A DNA stretch of 64,000 nucleotides, taken from assembly GCA_030604135.1 (NCBI GenBank), contig JAUVWL010000003.1, forward strand, positions 164,322-228,321. Direction: 5' to 3'. The stretch comes from Burkholderiales bacterium (GTDB lineage Bacteria > Pseudomonadota > Gammaproteobacteria > Burkholderiales > Burkholderiaceae_C). Of this stretch, positions 1 to 8,108 are shown piece after piece (the stretch's first letter is position 1; the number at the start of each line of letters is the position of its first letter). Made by a program: the position numbers and the translations under genes. The notes beneath the pieces are model-generated. The model saw nothing but the letters and a program-made list of their open reading frames with translations. It was not told the origin of the DNA and did no database searches.

Positions 1-251
1 CCATCGAAGGCGTCGTAGTGCTTGGCCACCGTCGCGGCCAGGGCCTGCCAGTCACCGGGCTGTGCTTCGGCGCTGTCGATCAGGCGCTCGGTTTCGATCA
101 GTGTCCAGTGCGGCAGACCGTCCGTGCCCGGTTCGGGCAGGCGCCTGGCCAGGGCCTGTTGCAGCCCGCGATCGGGGACATAGCCGGCCGGCGAGCGCAC
201 CATGCCCAGTGTGCCACCGGCGTACAACAGACCGATTCGGGGTGTGCTCAC
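1..251 (-). CDS. L-asparaginase family protein (3' part cut off by window edge)
   Basis: This would hydrolyse asparagine to aspartate and ammonia. Only the first 83 or so residues are visible. The N-terminus contains the asparaginase signature YAGGTLGM, with the nucleophilic Thr of the TGGT-type motif, followed by a conserved-looking PGDWQALA stretch. The start is a GTG at 251, preceded by an AAGGAGG ribosome binding site, a strong match. It lies 22 bp downstream of the Asp/Glu racemase on the same strand, so the two are probably one operon for acidic amino acid or amide metabolism. The missing C-terminal part lies beyond position 1, so whether the protein is intact cannot be judged. Confidence 0.8.
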   Translation of the reverse strand, partial: MSTPRIGLLYAGGTLGMVRSPAGYVPDRGLQQALARRLPEPGTDGLPHWTLIETERLIDSAEAQPGDWQALAATVAKHYDAFD

Positions 252-273
252 AGGACTGTCCTCCTTGTGGTGC

Positions 274-1008
274 TCATGGTTGGCCACCACCTGTTGGCGG
301 GGTCAGCGACCGGCGCGCCAGGGCCATGGCCAGCAGATCGGTCACGTCGATGGTGCGCAGCCGTTCGTTGTGGCAGGGAATCAGCGGCAGCTCGGTGCAG
401 GCCAGCAAGGCGGTGTCGGCCTGCAGGCTGTCGAGCAGGCGCGCAAAACGTTCAACGACGTCGGGGGCATCGCCACCGCGGTGTTTCACGTCGTAGATGA
501 TCTGGTGCAAGGCCTCCAGGTCGGTGGGCACCTCGACCTGCGCGGTGCGTGGCAGGTCCCGGTAGGCCGACCACGGACCCAGGTCCATCACCGGTCGGGC
601 GCCCAGCAGGGCCACCCGGGACAGCTTGTGTTCGACCAGGTGGTCGCGCGCAACGTCGGCCATGGACACCAGCTGTGCCGGCAAGCCCAGGTCAGCCAGC
701 GCCTCGGCGTAGTGATTGAGGGTGTTGCAGGCGATGCCGTAGTGGTCCACATGGGCAGCCAGCGCCGTGGCCGTCCGTTTCATGGCCGCCCAGACCTCGG
801 CATCGTGGGTGGCCAGTTCCATCGACAGACCCAGGGTAGGGACCGAGAAGATCACCACCTCCGGCGCGTCGAGGTCGCCGCGGTAGGCATCGCCCAGCAA
901 CTGCCGGTTGGCGCGCAAAACCTTGTTCCAGAGGTCGACCCCGGCCTCGGGGCCGGACCCGGTGATGATGCCGATGCGGCTGCGGGGTGAGCGGGGGGCA
1001 GGGGACAT
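274..1008 (-). CDS. Aspartate/glutamate racemase family protein
   Basis: About 244 residues of the Asp/Glu/hydantoin racemase fold. The N-terminus has GIITGSGPEAG, and the two catalytic cysteines expected of cofactor-independent racemases are present in IACNTLNH and LLACTELPL. It would interconvert D- and L-aspartate or glutamate in the cytoplasm. I chose the ATG at 1008; a TTG at 1029 would add seven residues but has no ribosome binding site. The gene is followed by an asparaginase gene and is divergent from an XRE-type regulator, which suggests a small amino-acid utilisation operon. Exact substrate not determined. Confidence 0.82.
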   Translation of the reverse strand: MSPAPRSPRSRIGIITGSGPEAGVDLWNKVLRANRQLLGDAYRGDLDAPEVVIFSVPTLGLSMELATHDAEVWAAMKRTATALAAHVDHYGIACNTLNHYAEALADLGLPAQLVSMADVARDHLVEHKLSRVALLGARPVMDLGPWSAYRDLPRTAQVEVPTDLEALHQIIYDVKHRGGDAPDVVERFARLLDSLQADTALLACTELPLIPCHNERLRTIDVTDLLAMALARRSLTPPTGGGQP

Positions 1009-1072
1009 GCGGGGAGACTCGGTGATCAATGGTCGTCGGGGTCAGGCCAATTAAAGGCGCATGGCGGGGCTG

Positions 1073-1138
1073 GCGCAATTGCGCTGCCAGGTAACAAGTG
1101 GCGCTGTTTGTTGCTAAGATGGCGCCAAGTAGCGCCAT
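1073..1138. promoter_or_regulatory. Candidate operator region between racemase operon and XRE regulator
   Basis: The divergent gap holds a perfect 12-bp palindrome GCGCAATTGCGC at 1073-1084, flanked by TGGC and TGCCA. It also holds an inverted repeat with 7-bp arms ATGGCGC (1119-1125) and GCGCCAT (1132-1138) around a 6-bp spacer. The hexamer TGGCGC recurs at 1071, 1099 and 1120. Clustered copies of one half-site between a regulator and its divergent neighbour are typical of autoregulated HTH proteins. The link to the XRE gene is inference. Confidence 0.5.
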
Positions 1139-1200
1139 TGGGTGCGGACGCTTGCCCGGCCAGCCTACCCGGTAGTGGCGCGCCCGACGGGAGCAGCACC

Positions 1201-2049
1201 ATGCAGACAGGCCTTCGCGACGAGGGCACGCCAGACGACTTCTGCCGCAACCTGCGGCTGGCGTGCAGCTTTCACCCCACCATTGCGCAGGTGTGCCGGC
1301 GACTCGGGATCAACCGGGCCCAGTTCAACAAGTACCTGAGCGGTGCCGCCAGGCCATCGGCCCACACGCTGCTGCGCATTGGCAATTTCTTCGGGCTGGA
1401 GCCGTATGAAATGGAGCTGCCCCACAGCCGCTTTGCCCAGTTGCTGAGCCTGCGACCGGCCCGCGCGAGCCGGATGACCGAGCCTGACGATCCGCTGGTA
1501 CGCCATCTTGAAGGCCTGCGCCGACGATCGCGGGGCAACCTCGAGAAGTACCTGGGCTACTACTTCGAGTACTACCACTCGATGGCATTCCCCGGATATG
1601 TGCTGCGCAGCCTGCTGGTGCTGCACCGGCAGGGCGACGATGTCTGTTATCGGCGCATGGAGCGGCTGAGTCACCTCGGTCAACCTGCCAGCGGCTTTCG
1701 TTGTCGCTACCTGGGCATGGCGCTGTTGCTGAACGAGCGCATCACACTGATCGACTACGAGTCGCTGACCAGCAACGAGGTCACCGAAACCATTCTGTAC
1801 CCGACCTACAAGAGCCGGGTGAACAGCCTGACGGGTCTGAAGATCGGTGTTTCAGCGGCCGACCGGCGCGAGCCCGCGTGTGCCCGGGTGGTGTTGCAGT
1901 TCCTGGGTCAGCGCATCCATGTGCGCGGTGCCTTGCGGCAGTGTGGCCTGCTGCCGCCAGACCCCTCGCTGATCGATGCCGATGTGCTCAGCCACATCGA
2001 CAACTGGGGCACCGACGGCCAGCACCACTTCCTGGGCTTGCCTTACTGA
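1201..2049 (+). CDS. XRE/Cro-type helix-turn-helix transcriptional regulator
   Basis: A 282-residue protein. Residues about 10-65 form a lambda-repressor-like HTH: a helix with TIAQVCRRLGINRAQFNKYL followed by GAARPSAHTLLRIGNFFGL, typical of XRE recognition helices. The remaining 200 residues match no domain I recognise and may sense a ligand. I chose the ATG at 1201, which has a GGGAG ribosome binding site about 7 bp upstream; a longer reading frame back to 1108 would run through the operator repeats and is unlikely. It is transcribed away from the racemase/asparaginase pair and probably controls it and itself. Confidence 0.78.
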   Translation: MQTGLRDEGTPDDFCRNLRLACSFHPTIAQVCRRLGINRAQFNKYLSGAARPSAHTLLRIGNFFGLEPYEMELPHSRFAQLLSLRPARASRMTEPDDPLVRHLEGLRRRSRGNLEKYLGYYFEYYHSMAFPGYVLRSLLVLHRQGDDVCYRRMERLSHLGQPASGFRCRYLGMALLLNERITLIDYESLTSNEVTETILYPTYKSRVNSLTGLKIGVSAADRREPACARVVLQFLGQRIHVRGALRQCGLLPPDPSLIDADVLSHIDNWGTDGQHHFLGLPY

Positions 2050-2091
2050 CGTGATGGATGATGGGTCGGGTCAACGCGAGGCGGGTCCTGC

Positions 2092-2502
2092 TCACCTGGG
2101 CTGGTGCTCGATCGAGGCCGAGTTCATGCAGTAGCGCAGACCGGTGGGCGCAGGACCGTCTTCGAACACATGGCCCAGGTGCGCGCCGCATTGGCTGCAC
2201 ACCGTCTCGGTGCGGACCATGCCGTGGCTGCGGTCGACGATTTCGGTGATGGCGCCGGGCACGGCCTGCGAGAAGCTGGGCCAGCCGCAGCCGGCGTCGA
2301 ACTTGGTGCCGGCGTCGAACAGGTGGTTGCCGCAGCAGATGCAGTGGTAGCTGCCGTCGGTCCAGACCTGCTCGTACTTGCCGGTGAAAGGGCGTTCGGT
2401 GTGGGCACGCCGGGTGACCTCGAAGGCCAGCGGCTCGGCACCCTTGGCGATCAGCAGTTCACGCCATTCGTTGTCGGTCTTGCTGACGGGAAACTGGGGC
2501 AT
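2092..2502 (-). CDS. msrB: Peptide-methionine (R)-S-oxide reductase MsrB
   Basis: A 136-residue protein that reduces the R-epimer of methionine sulfoxide in proteins using thioredoxin. Two CxxC zinc-binding pairs (CICCGNHLF and [12 protein letters not shown]) and the catalytic-cysteine motif GLRYCMNS are all present, as are GCGWPSF and [11 protein letters not shown]. Length is normal for the free-standing MsrB. AGAGGAG lies just upstream of the ATG at 2502. It is convergent with the XRE regulator (42 bp gap) and looks like a single-gene unit. Confidence 0.96.
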   Translation of the reverse strand: MPQFPVSKTDNEWRELLIAKGAEPLAFEVTRRAHTERPFTGKYEQVWTDGSYHCICCGNHLFDAGTKFDAGCGWPSFSQAVPGAITEIVDRSHGMVRTETVCSQCGAHLGHVFEDGPAPTGLRYCMNSASIEHQPR

Positions 2503-2632
2503 GTAAGACTCCTCTGGCAGGTGATGGGATCCATTGTCGCGTGAAGGACTGTGGCATGGCAGGCAGGAGGATATTCGGGTCCGCCCGCTGGGAAGGGGCC
2601 CTCAGTTTGGTGCATGATGGAGCTTGAATTTC

Positions 2633-2646
2633 CGCACGATCGTTCG
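2633..2646. promoter_or_regulatory. TetR-like operator upstream of the acyl-CoA ligase (copy 1)
   Basis: The sequence CGCACGATCGTTCG is one mismatch from a perfect 14-bp palindrome. It lies 26 bp before the acyl-CoA ligase start. The same 14-mer with one base difference recurs at 11281-11294 before the beta-oxidation block. Palindromes of this kind are bound by TetR-family repressors of fatty-acid catabolism; the identity of the regulator is inference. Confidence 0.5.
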
Positions 2647-2672
2647 ATTCAACGCTTCACCAGGAGACTTCC

Positions 2673-4316
2673 ATGCTGGGCCAGATGCAGACGCAACCGC
2701 TGCTCATTTCCAACCTCATCGTCCACGCCGACCGGCACCACCATGGCACCGAGATCGTCTCGCGCCGGGTCGAGGGAGACATTCACCGCACCACCTGGGG
2801 GCAGGTGGCCCGCCGCTCGCGCCAGGTGGCCAACGCGCTGGACAGCCTGCACCTGGCTTTCGGCGACCGGGTGGCCACGCTGGCCTGGAACGGCTACCGT
2901 CACCTGGAGCTCTATTTCGGCGTCAGCGGCACCGGGCGCGTGCTGCACACGCTCAACCCCCGCCTGCACCCCGAGCAGTTGGCCTGGATCGTCAACCACG
3001 CCGACGACCGCGCCCTGTGCTTCGACATGAGCTTTCTGCCGCTGGTGCAGGCCGTGCATGCCAGGTGCCCCGGCGTCAAGCACTGGATCGCCCTGTGCGA
3101 CGCCGACAAGCTGCCGGTCGACAGCGGCGTGCCCGGCCTGCTGAGCTACGAGGCCTGGATGGGCGGCCAGAGTGACACCTACACCTGGCCCGAGTTCGAC
3201 GAAAACTGCGCTTCCAGCCTGTGTTACACGAGTGGCACCACCGGCAACCCCAAGGGCGCCGTCTACTCGCACCGCTCGACCACGCTGCACGCTTACGGAG
3301 CGGCCCTGCCCGATGCCCTGGGCTGCTCGGCCCGCGATGCCATCCTGCCGGTGGTGCCAATGTTCCACGTCAACGCCTGGGGCCTGCCGTATTCGGCCGC
3401 CGCCGTTGGTTGCAAGCTGGTGTTCCCTGGCCCGGCGCTGGACGGCAAGTCGGTCTACGAGCTGATCGAGGCCGAGCAGGTGACCATGGCCGCCGGCGTG
3501 CCCACGGTCTGGCAGATGTTGCTGGGCCACATGCAGGCCGGAGGGCTGAAGTTCAGCACCCTCAAACGCACCGTCATTGGTGGCTCGGCCTGTCCACCCG
3601 CCATGATCAACGCTTTCAACGAACAGTACGGCGTCGAGGTGCTGCACGCCTGGGGCATGACAGAGATGTCTCCGCTGGGTACCGTCTGCACCCTCAAGAA
3701 CGCCCAGGTCGACCTGCCGGCTGATGAGAAGATGAAGGTGCGCCTCAAGCAGGGACGGACCGTGTTCGGCGTCGACATGAAGATCGTCGACGAGTCAGGC
3801 AACGAACTGCCCTGGGACGGCAAGACCTATGGCGACCTGCTGGTGCGCGGCCCCTGGATCATTTCCAGCTATTTCAAGGGCGAGGGGGGCGACCCGCTGC
3901 GCTACGACGCGGCCGGCCGTGGCTGGTTCCCCACCGGGGATGTGGCCACCATCGACGCCGACGGCTTCATGCAGATCACCGACCGCAGCAAAGACGTGAT
4001 CAAGTCCGGCGGTGAATGGATCAGCTCCATCGACGTGGAAAACATCGCCATGGCCCACCCGGCTGTGGCCATGGCGGCCTGCATCGGCATGAAACACCCC
4101 AAGTGGGACGAACGCCCGATCGTGGTGGTGGTGAAGAAGCCCGGCACCGAGGTCTCGCGCGAGGAGCTGCTGGCGTTCTACGAGGGCAAGATTGCCAAAT
4201 GGCAGGTGCCCGACGACGTGGTGTTTGTCGACGCCATTCCGCTGGGTGCCACCGGCAAGATGCAGAAGATGACGCTGCGCCAGCAACTGGCCGACTACAA
4301 GCTGCCTGGCCTGTGA
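2673..4316 (+). CDS. Fatty-acid--CoA ligase (AMP-forming acyl-CoA synthetase)
   Basis: A 547-residue ANL-superfamily enzyme that activates a carboxylic acid to its acyl-CoA using ATP. The adenylation P-loop [16 protein letters not shown] lies near residue 190, [10 protein letters not shown] follows, [15 protein letters not shown] lies near residue 415, and the C-terminal lysine motif GATGKMQK is intact. It resembles medium/long-chain AlkK-type ligases. The ATG at 2673 follows CAGGAG. Its stop codon overlaps the start of the following binding-protein gene (TGATG), so the two are translationally coupled, which ties this ligase to uptake of its own substrate. Chain length or aromatic preference cannot be read from the sequence. 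Confidence 0.9.
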   Translation: MLGQMQTQPLLISNLIVHADRHHHGTEIVSRRVEGDIHRTTWGQVARRSRQVANALDSLHLAFGDRVATLAWNGYRHLELYFGVSGTGRVLHTLNPRLHPEQLAWIVNHADDRALCFDMSFLPLVQAVHARCPGVKHWIALCDADKLPVDSGVPGLLSYEAWMGGQSDTYTWPEFDENCASSLCYTSGTTGNPKGAVYSHRSTTLHAYGAALPDALGCSARDAILPVVPMFHVNAWGLPYSAAAVGCKLVFPGPALDGKSVYELIEAEQVTMAAGVPTVWQMLLGHMQAGGLKFSTLKRTVIGGSACPPAMINAFNEQYGVEVLHAWGMTEMSPLGTVCTLKNAQVDLPADEKMKVRLKQGRTVFGVDMKIVDESGNELPWDGKTYGDLLVRGPWIISSYFKGEGGDPLRYDAAGRGWFPTGDVATIDADGFMQITDRSKDVIKSGGEWISSIDVENIAMAHPAVAMAACIGMKHPKWDERPIVVVVKKPGTEVSREELLAFYEGKIAKWQVPDDVVFVDAIPLGATGKMQKMTLRQQLADYKLPGL

Positions 4317-5557
4317 TGCTGCCGCGCCGCCGGATCCTGCTGGGCGGCCTGGGGGCCTGCGCACTGTCTCCGATGGTGCAGGGTGCGTCGCCGCGTCGCG
4401 AAACGGTGCGCATGGCCTTCATCGACCCCTTGTCCGGTCCGGCGGCCGACGTCGGCCGCAATGGTCTGCGCAGCTGGCAGTTCATGGCAGAGCATGTCGG
4501 TGGCCAGGCCGCGCCCGATGTGCGCTTTCTTGTGGCGGGCTTTGACAACAAGGCCTCGCCCAGGGAAAGCGTCAACATGCTCAAGGCGGCCATCGACCAG
4601 GGGTTTCGCTACATCGTGCAGGGCAATGGCTCAGGGGTGGCGGCGGCTTTGTCGGCGACCATCACACGCCACAACCAGCAGCACCCCAACCGATCGGTGC
4701 TGTTCCTGAACTACGCGGCCATGGACCCCGCCCTGACGGCCGAACGCTGCAGCTTCTGGCATTTCCGGATCGATGCCGATACGGCGATGAAGATGCGGGC
4801 CCTGGTGGGCTTCATGGCAGAACAGCCCGATCTGCGCACGGTCTACCTGATCAACCAGAACTACGCCCACGGTCAGCAGTTTGCCCGCTATTTCCGGGAA
4901 GAGGTCGAACGGCAGCAGCCCGACCTGGAGATCGTGGGCGAAGAACTGCACCCCTTGCTACAGGGGGTGGATTTTCGGCCCTATGTGCGCCGGCTGCGCG
5001 ATTCGGGTGCCCAGGCGCTTGTCACGGGCAACTGGGGAGCCGACATGCGGGGTCTGGTGCGGGCCATGCAGGACGAAGAGCTCTATATCCCGGTGTTCGC
5101 CTACTACCCCGCGCTCAAGGGAACACCTCGTTTGCTGGCCCGCAGCGGCGACCGGCTGCCGGTGTATCAGGTGGCTTACAACCACAGCAACCAGACCGGG
5201 CCTGTGGGAGAACTGGCGTCGGGTTTCCGACAGCGTTTTGGCGAAGAGCTGGTGACCTACGCCGCCTATGACGGTATGGTGATGCTCACCCAGGCCATGG
5301 CCTACAGCGGCTCCACCGATCCCCGTGATGTCGCTGCCCGTCTGAGCGGCATGGTGTTCCCCGGCTTCAACGGCCCTGTCCAGCTCCGGGCCGATGACCA
5401 CCAGTTGCAAAAGGGCCTGTACATCTCGCGCTGGCAACCGGTGGACGCGCGCTACCCGCTTGACCTCGAAGGCACGGGTTATACCTTCGCCCCCGTGCAG
5501 TACGTCTCCGGTGCTGACCTGGCCACGCCTGTGCGATGCCAGATGCAGCGTCCGTGA
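4316..5557 (+). CDS. Branched-chain/HAAT-type ABC transporter substrate-binding protein (first of tandem pair)
   Basis: A 413-residue periplasmic type I binding protein. The N-terminus [19 protein letters not shown] is an export signal with several arginines before a hydrophobic stretch and may be Tat-dependent. The mature part carries the LivK-like FIDPLSG start, GFDNKASP, YIVQGNGSG and CSFWHFR segments, all shared with the next gene. The start overlaps the stop of the acyl-CoA ligase. Pairing with a ligase suggests the ligand is a carboxylic acid to be CoA-activated rather than leucine. That is inference from position only. Confidence 0.85.
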   Translation: MLPRRRILLGGLGACALSPMVQGASPRRETVRMAFIDPLSGPAADVGRNGLRSWQFMAEHVGGQAAPDVRFLVAGFDNKASPRESVNMLKAAIDQGFRYIVQGNGSGVAAALSATITRHNQQHPNRSVLFLNYAAMDPALTAERCSFWHFRIDADTAMKMRALVGFMAEQPDLRTVYLINQNYAHGQQFARYFREEVERQQPDLEIVGEELHPLLQGVDFRPYVRRLRDSGAQALVTGNWGADMRGLVRAMQDEELYIPVFAYYPALKGTPRLLARSGDRLPVYQVAYNHSNQTGPVGELASGFRQRFGEELVTYAAYDGMVMLTQAMAYSGSTDPRDVAARLSGMVFPGFNGPVQLRADDHQLQKGLYISRWQPVDARYPLDLEGTGYTFAPVQYVSGADLATPVRCQMQRP

Positions 5558-5686
5558 ACGCAGTGCGTCGCGTGGGTGCCAGTCGCCTGTGTGATAGCCG
5601 CTAGGGCAATCCCTGAGTGCTGCGCTGCATCACGCTTGTAAGCTGCGCGTAATCGGTTTCAAACCCCGCCAACCCAGGAGACAACA

Positions 5687-6916
5687 ATGAAGCTTGCCTA
5701 TCGATTCGTAGCCGGCGCAGCCGTGCTGGTCTGTGCTTTCGCCGCCCATGCCCAGAAAGGCGAAACTGTCAAGATTGCCTGGATTGACCCCCAGACCGGT
5801 CTGATGGGGCCGGTGGGCAACAACCAGCTCAAGAGCTGGCAGTTCTTTGCCGAGAAGTTTTCCCAGAACAACCCTGCCGGCGTGAAGTTCGAGGTGGTTG
5901 GATTCGACAACAAGCTCAGCCCGGCCGAGAGTGTGACCGCCATGCAGGCCGCCATTGACCAGGGCATCCGCTACATCGCTCAGGGCAACGGCTCTTCTGT
6001 CGCAGGCGCGCTGATCGATGCGGTCAACCGCCACAACAGCCGCAATCCGGGCAAGGAAGTGGTGTTCCTGAACTATGCTGCGGTGGACCCTGACTTCACC
6101 AACAGCAAGTGCAGCTTCTGGCACTTCCGCTTCGACGCCGACACCTCGATGAAGATGGAGGCGCTGACGACCTACATGAAGGACAAGGACGACGTGAAGA
6201 AGGTCTACCTGTTCAACCAGAACTATTCGCACGGGCACCAGGTCGCCAAGTACGCGAAAGAGAACCTCAAGCGCAAGCGCCCTGACATCGAAATCGTGGG
6301 CGAAGAGCTGCACCCGCTGGCCCAGGTGCGTGACTTTGCACCCTACATCGCCAAAATCCGTGCTTCTGGCGCCGACACCGTGATCACCGGCAACTGGGGC
6401 TCCGACCTGGCCCTGCTGGTCAAGGCCGCCAACGAGGCCGGCTACAACGGCAAGTTCTACACCTACTACACCGGCGTGACCGGCACCCCCACCGCCCTCG
6501 GCACGGGTGGCGAGGGCCGCGTCTACCAGGTGGCGTACAACCACTACAACATGGGCGAGCCCATGAAGGGCTGGATGGCCGAGTTCAAGCAGCGCTTCAA
6601 CGACGACATGTACACCGCCGCCATTCCCAACGTGTATGCCGCGCTGGGTGATGCCATGGCCAAGGCCAAGTCCACCGATCCGGTCAAGGTGGCAGCGGCC
6701 ATGTCGGGCCTGACGTTCAAGGGTTTCAATGGCGAGGTGGAAATGCGCCGGCTTGACCACCAGCTGCAGCAGCCGCTGTACATCACCCGCTGGCAGAAAA
6801 CCGACGCCAAGCATCCCTACAGCGCTGAGAACACCGGCATGACCCTGGTGCCTGTGGCCGAATACCCGGCCTACGTGGCCAGCACGCCGACCAGCTGCCA
6901 GATGCGCCGGCCCTGA
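5687..6916 (+). CDS. Branched-chain/HAAT-type ABC transporter substrate-binding protein (second of tandem pair)
   Basis: A 409-residue binding protein with a Sec signal (MKLAYRFVAGAAVLVCAFAAHA, cleavage near AHAQ). It is clearly homologous to the preceding gene over its whole length: IDPQTG, GFDNKLSPAESV, YIAQGNGSS, FLNYAAVDP, CSFWHFRFDADTSMKM, NQNYSHG, VGEELHPL and a C-terminal CQMRRP/CQMQRP. The pair arose by tandem duplication. A good AGGAGA ribosome binding site precedes the ATG. It is followed by permease and ATPase genes and is probably the principal binding protein of that transporter. Confidence 0.9.
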   Translation: MKLAYRFVAGAAVLVCAFAAHAQKGETVKIAWIDPQTGLMGPVGNNQLKSWQFFAEKFSQNNPAGVKFEVVGFDNKLSPAESVTAMQAAIDQGIRYIAQGNGSSVAGALIDAVNRHNSRNPGKEVVFLNYAAVDPDFTNSKCSFWHFRFDADTSMKMEALTTYMKDKDDVKKVYLFNQNYSHGHQVAKYAKENLKRKRPDIEIVGEELHPLAQVRDFAPYIAKIRASGADTVITGNWGSDLALLVKAANEAGYNGKFYTYYTGVTGTPTALGTGGEGRVYQVAYNHYNMGEPMKGWMAEFKQRFNDDMYTAAIPNVYAALGDAMAKAKSTDPVKVAAAMSGLTFKGFNGEVEMRRLDHQLQQPLYITRWQKTDAKHPYSAENTGMTLVPVAEYPAYVASTPTSCQMRRP

Positions 6917-6923
6917 GTCGGGC

Positions 6924-6977
6924 GGGGAAGAAGGCTTTGCGCCTTCCCCCGTCCTTACGGCGGCACAATGGCCGCCG
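6924..6977 (+). other. Two strong hairpins between binding-protein and permease genes
   Basis: Hairpin 1 pairs GGGG (6924-6927) and AAGGC (6931-6935) with GCCTT (6941-6945) and CCCC, with a 3-nt bulge. Hairpin 2 pairs CGGCGGC (6958-6964) with GCCGCCG (6971-6977) around ACAATG. Neither has a T-tract, so they are more likely mRNA stabilisers or attenuating structures that leave the binding-protein message in excess over permease message than complete terminators. Confidence 0.5.
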
Positions 6978-7081
6978 CAATGCTTCCCGAACCGCAAGCC
7001 AGTCCACCCACCTACCGTGGGTGGCTGGTCTTGCACGTATGCCACCCAGGGGCCTGACACAGGCCCGGAGAGACACCACCC

Positions 7082-8107
7082 ATGGAGTTCTACATCATCT
7101 CCATGCTCAACGGACTGAGCTACGGCCTGCTCCTGTTCATGTTGAGCTCGGGCCTGACCCTCATCTTCAGCATGATGGGCGTGCTCAATTTCGCCCACGC
7201 CAGTTTCTACATGGTCGGGGCCTACCTGGGCTACACGCTGACCCAGGTGGTGGGCTTCTGGCCGGCGTTGCTCATTGCGCCGATCGTCGTCGGTCTCATG
7301 GGGGCCCTTTTCGAACGCCTGAGCTTGCGCAAGGTCCACAAATACGGCCATGTGCCCGAGCTGCTGGTGACCTTCGGCCTGTCCTACATCATCCTGGAGC
7401 TGGTGCAACTCGTCTGGGGACGTACTGCGGTTGAGTTTCGCCCGACCGAAATCCTGCGAGGCCCTGCGTTCACCCTCATCCACCATGCCGACGACAGCAT
7501 GGGCTTCACCTGGGGTGCGGCCTCACCGGAGCTGTGCAGCGCTGCCGCCCAGGCCTTCTGCTCGCCGTTCCCGGCCACCCGTGCCTTCATGATGCTGGTG
7601 GCCGTCATCATGCTGCTGAGCGTCTGGCTGCTGCTGACGCGCACCCGCATCGGCCTGGTCATCCAGGCCGCCCTGACCCACCCCGAGACGGTCGAGACGC
7701 TGGGTCACAACGTGCCGCGCGTGTTCATGCTGGTGTTCGGCGCCGGTACCGGCCTGGCCGGCCTGGCCGGGGTCATCGGCGGCAGCACCTTCATCACCGA
7801 GCCGGCCATGGCGCTCACGCTGGGGTCGCTCATCTTCGTGGTGGTTGTGGTGGGGGGGTTGGGCTCGCTCTCAGGGGCCTTCCTGGCGTCCATCATCATC
7901 GGTGTCGTTCAGACCTTTGCGGTCGCGCTCGACCATTCGCTCATCAGCCTGGTGCAGGGCCTGGGTCTGCAGCTGTCCGAGGGTTGGCAACAGAACAGCG
8001 TGCTGCGCCTGACCATTTCGCAGGTGGCGCCCATCCTGCCTTACCTGTTCCTCGTCCTGGTCCTGATCTTCCGGCCCAAGGGCCTGCTCGGAACGCGGGA
8101 GACTTGA
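7082..8107 (+). CDS. livH: ABC transporter inner-membrane permease, LivH family
   Basis: A 341-residue membrane protein with about eight hydrophobic segments. It starts with the LivH-type N-terminus (GLSYGLLLFMLSSGLTLIFSMMGVLNFAHASF), and has the cytoplasmic-loop sequence TRIGLVIQAALTHPETVETLGHN that contacts the ATPases. GGAGAG precedes the ATG. It forms the transport pore together with the LivM homologue that follows, 1 bp downstream. The transporter belongs to the HAAT family; the substrate need not be a branched-chain amino acid. Confidence 0.92.
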   Translation: MEFYIISMLNGLSYGLLLFMLSSGLTLIFSMMGVLNFAHASFYMVGAYLGYTLTQVVGFWPALLIAPIVVGLMGALFERLSLRKVHKYGHVPELLVTFGLSYIILELVQLVWGRTAVEFRPTEILRGPAFTLIHHADDSMGFTWGAASPELCSAAAQAFCSPFPATRAFMMLVAVIMLLSVWLLLTRTRIGLVIQAALTHPETVETLGHNVPRVFMLVFGAGTGLAGLAGVIGGSTFITEPAMALTLGSLIFVVVVVGGLGSLSGAFLASIIIGVVQTFAVALDHSLISLVQGLGLQLSEGWQQNSVLRLTISQVAPILPYLFLVLVLIFRPKGLLGTRET

Positions 8108-8108
8108 C

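Noticed and set aside
1108..1200. Upstream in-frame extension of the XRE regulator
   Set aside because: It would cover the inverted repeat at 1119-1138 and lacks a ribosome binding site, whereas the ATG at 1201 has one.
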